NCBI GenBank assembly: GCA_020744425.1
Contig: JAGMUV010000031.1
Location: 654,613 to 718,612, forward strand
DNA: 64,000 nt
Source: Dactylonectria macrodidyma
Lineage: Eukaryota; Ascomycota; Sordariomycetes; Hypocreales; Nectriaceae
Direction: 5' to 3'
The notes beneath the pieces are model-generated. The model was not told where the DNA came from. It ran no database searches and saw nothing but the letters and a program-made list of their open reading frames with translations. A program made the position numbers and the translations under genes. Positions 62,748 through 64,000 of the stretch are shown piece after piece (within the stretch, counting starts at the first letter, position 1; each line of letters begins with the position of its first letter).

Positions 62748-63890
62748 CTAATTCCTGGCCTTCCTGTCGTTTCTAATGGATTTGAATACTTTGTCAAGCG
62801 AATTAGAATCCCGTTCCGCATCCATTTGCTTCGCTACTACGTCCTCCGCGATATGCTGTGCTGCAGCCCGCCGAGCAACCTCGTCAATGATCATCTTTCT
62901 AGTAGAGAAATACTGCTTTTCAGAGGATGGTCGCCAGCGGGTTCCCCAGTCATGTTCAAGGCTATCTACAGAGGGCATTCCGCCTAGGCCGTGGCGCCAC
63001 AAACGTAGCAGATCCTGAACCGTCTTAACAGCTCGCGGGAGCTTATACCTCGGGGGCTGAGATCTTTCTGCAACTGACTGACTGGCTTCCCCATTTCCCT
63101 GACCCTGCTTTGGCGCAGGCGCAGTTTGTGTGGGAGGAGTAGTATGAACGGGTCGGGCCAAGGGCGTGGGCGTAGTTTCCCAGGATACACGGCGCCTCTG
63201 CTGACGTGGTTCATGGCCGGCGTGCACCTCCCATTGCAAGGTAGCCTTAGACCTTCCAGGGGTCCACGTGACTGTAAAGGAACCGCCAGTCAGGTCGTCC
63301 ATCTTGGTGGCTAGGATCTGACTAGCCGCCATAAGCTCAGTGTACCTCTGTTGAGCTAGTTGCTCAGCCGCCAATTGCTGGGCGGCTACGGTTCGAAGTT
63401 GAGCTGCGACTACCGGGACTGCTTTCTGAATGGCCGTGACGTGTGATACCTCCTGCGCACGTTTGCAAGCGTCCTTGATTTGGACCGCGAACGCTGCGAA
63501 TTCCGAACAGCGAAAGACCGGCTCTTCGAAGATGGGGTGGAAAGGGTAGTGCTCGCGTAGGAAAACCGCGTCCTGCAGGACCACTTCTCGTAGCCACTCC
63601 AGTAGTTCCAGAAAAGCACCGGCAGCCATATTGGGTTCAACGCCGAGCTTTACGGCTTCCTTCGAACCAGGGTCATCGTGTGCTGCCTTCCACTTATCTA
63701 GTTCAGGCCAGACCTGAGCTAATAGGGAGGCAGGCGGTCGCACAGTAGCACATGGCACAAAGTAGGTTCCTGACCACTCTGGGTCAAAGTCGGCCACTGC
63801 CCGCATAAACTCGAACGGTAGGGAGGTAAGGTAACAGCCAGTCATCTGATCCCCGTTATTCCACCTGCCCGCCCGGCGAATCTGTGAGCA
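62748..63890 (-). CDS. Crypton-type tyrosine recombinase, C-terminal part (rest beyond window)
   Basis: The last exon begins after CTAACTAACTGCTCACAG at about 63885 with IRRAGRWNNGDQMTGCYLTSLP. The W and Y of this segment fit the final catalytic residues (H/W and nucleophilic Tyr) of a tyrosine recombinase. A helical region follows, then a GCR1_C-like DNA-binding domain near the end (YKLPRAVKTVQDLLRLWRHGLGGMPSVDSLE..RWRPSSEKQYFSTRKMI). YR plus GCR1_C is the diagnostic make-up of fungal Cryptons. The rest of the catalytic domain lies to the right of the window, so completeness is unknown. No stop in the visible part. Confidence 0.75.
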   Translation of the reverse strand, partial: CSQIRRAGRWNNGDQMTGCYLTSLPFEFMRAVADFDPEWSGTYFVPCATVRPPASLLAQVWPELDKWKAAHDDPGSKEAVKLGVEPNMAAGAFLELLEWLREVVLQDAVFLREHYPFHPIFEEPVFRCSEFAAFAVQIKDACKRAQEVSHVTAIQKAVPVVAAQLRTVAAQQLAAEQLAQQRYTELMAASQILATKMDDLTGGSFTVTWTPGRSKATLQWEVHAGHEPRQQRRRVSWETTPTPLARPVHTTPPTQTAPAPKQGQGNGEASQSVAERSQPPRYKLPRAVKTVQDLLRLWRHGLGGMPSVDSLEHDWGTRWRPSSEKQYFSTRKMIIDEVARRAAAQHIAEDVVAKQMDAERDSNSLDKVFKSIRNDRKARN

Positions 63891-64000
63891 GTTAGTTAGA
63901 GTAGGTGTAAAAGTAGATAGGATCGTGTAATAGGCAGGGGGGCTGTGTAAGCGTGGCCACTTTACTATGGCTGAATATGCAATTTTGGCTGACTTTAGCC

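Noticed and set aside
12990..64000. Possibility that the region is a Starship giant element with a tyrosine-recombinase captain
   Set aside because: The only recombinase visible has a GCR1_C-like tail typical of Cryptons, not the DUF3435 captain layout. No paired boundaries are seen, and cargo orientation relative to it gives no support.

Overview
This window looks like a chromosome segment from a filamentous ascomycete (Pezizomycotina). Genes carry many short introns (about 45-70 nt) with GT..AG borders and CTAAC/CTGAC branch sites. Two Zn2Cys6-type regulators and several flavin enzymes are typical of fungal accessory metabolism. The transposons (Helitron, hAT, piggyBac-like, Tc1/mariner, pogo, Ty1/copia, Tad-like LINE, Crypton) match filamentous fungi. 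No genus can be assigned from sequence alone.

The genes look like one oxidative, aromatic-catabolism-type neighbourhood split apart by transposons. Left block (1-12.7 kb): the 3' part of an FAD monooxygenase (+), a secreted EthD-like protein, a GMC oxidoreductase, an intradiol ring-cleavage dioxygenase and a Zn2Cys6 regulator (all -). Middle (28.3-30.9 kb): a phenol-2-monooxygenase-type hydroxylase (+). Right block (35.6-51.7 kb): a wrecked MFS transporter (+), a CocE/NonD hydrolase and an MBL-fold hydrolase (-), a second FAD monooxygenase paralogous to the one at the left edge (+), a C2H2+Zn2Cys6 regulator (-) and a DJ-1/PfpI-like gene missing its N-terminus (-). The dioxygenase and the hydroxylase share a near-identical 14-bp CGG-N5-CCG promoter motif, which suggests a common Zn2Cys6 regulator. 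By family, the hydroxylases would activate a ring, the dioxygenase would open it, and the hydrolases and transporter would act around that core. This is inference from families and position.

The transposons fill most of the rest. A nest at about 12,990-26,166 consists of an internally deleted Helitron holding (a) a second Helitron on the other strand, itself carrying a solo LTR that carries a piggyBac-like element, (b) a full-length Ty1/copia element with identical 142-bp LTRs, and (c) a non-autonomous hAT. Further right are a truncated hAT and a truncated copia (31-34.4 kb), an intact hAT inside the MFS gene (36.0-38.8 kb), and a second piggyBac-like element next to a Tc1/mariner (52.7-56.3 kb). 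The right end holds a degenerate Tad-like LINE (56.5-62.1 kb) and the tail of a Crypton-type tyrosine recombinase. On the left, a pogo-type element has become a long inverted repeat, and a 49-bp stub of the LINE family sits inside a MITE-like sequence.
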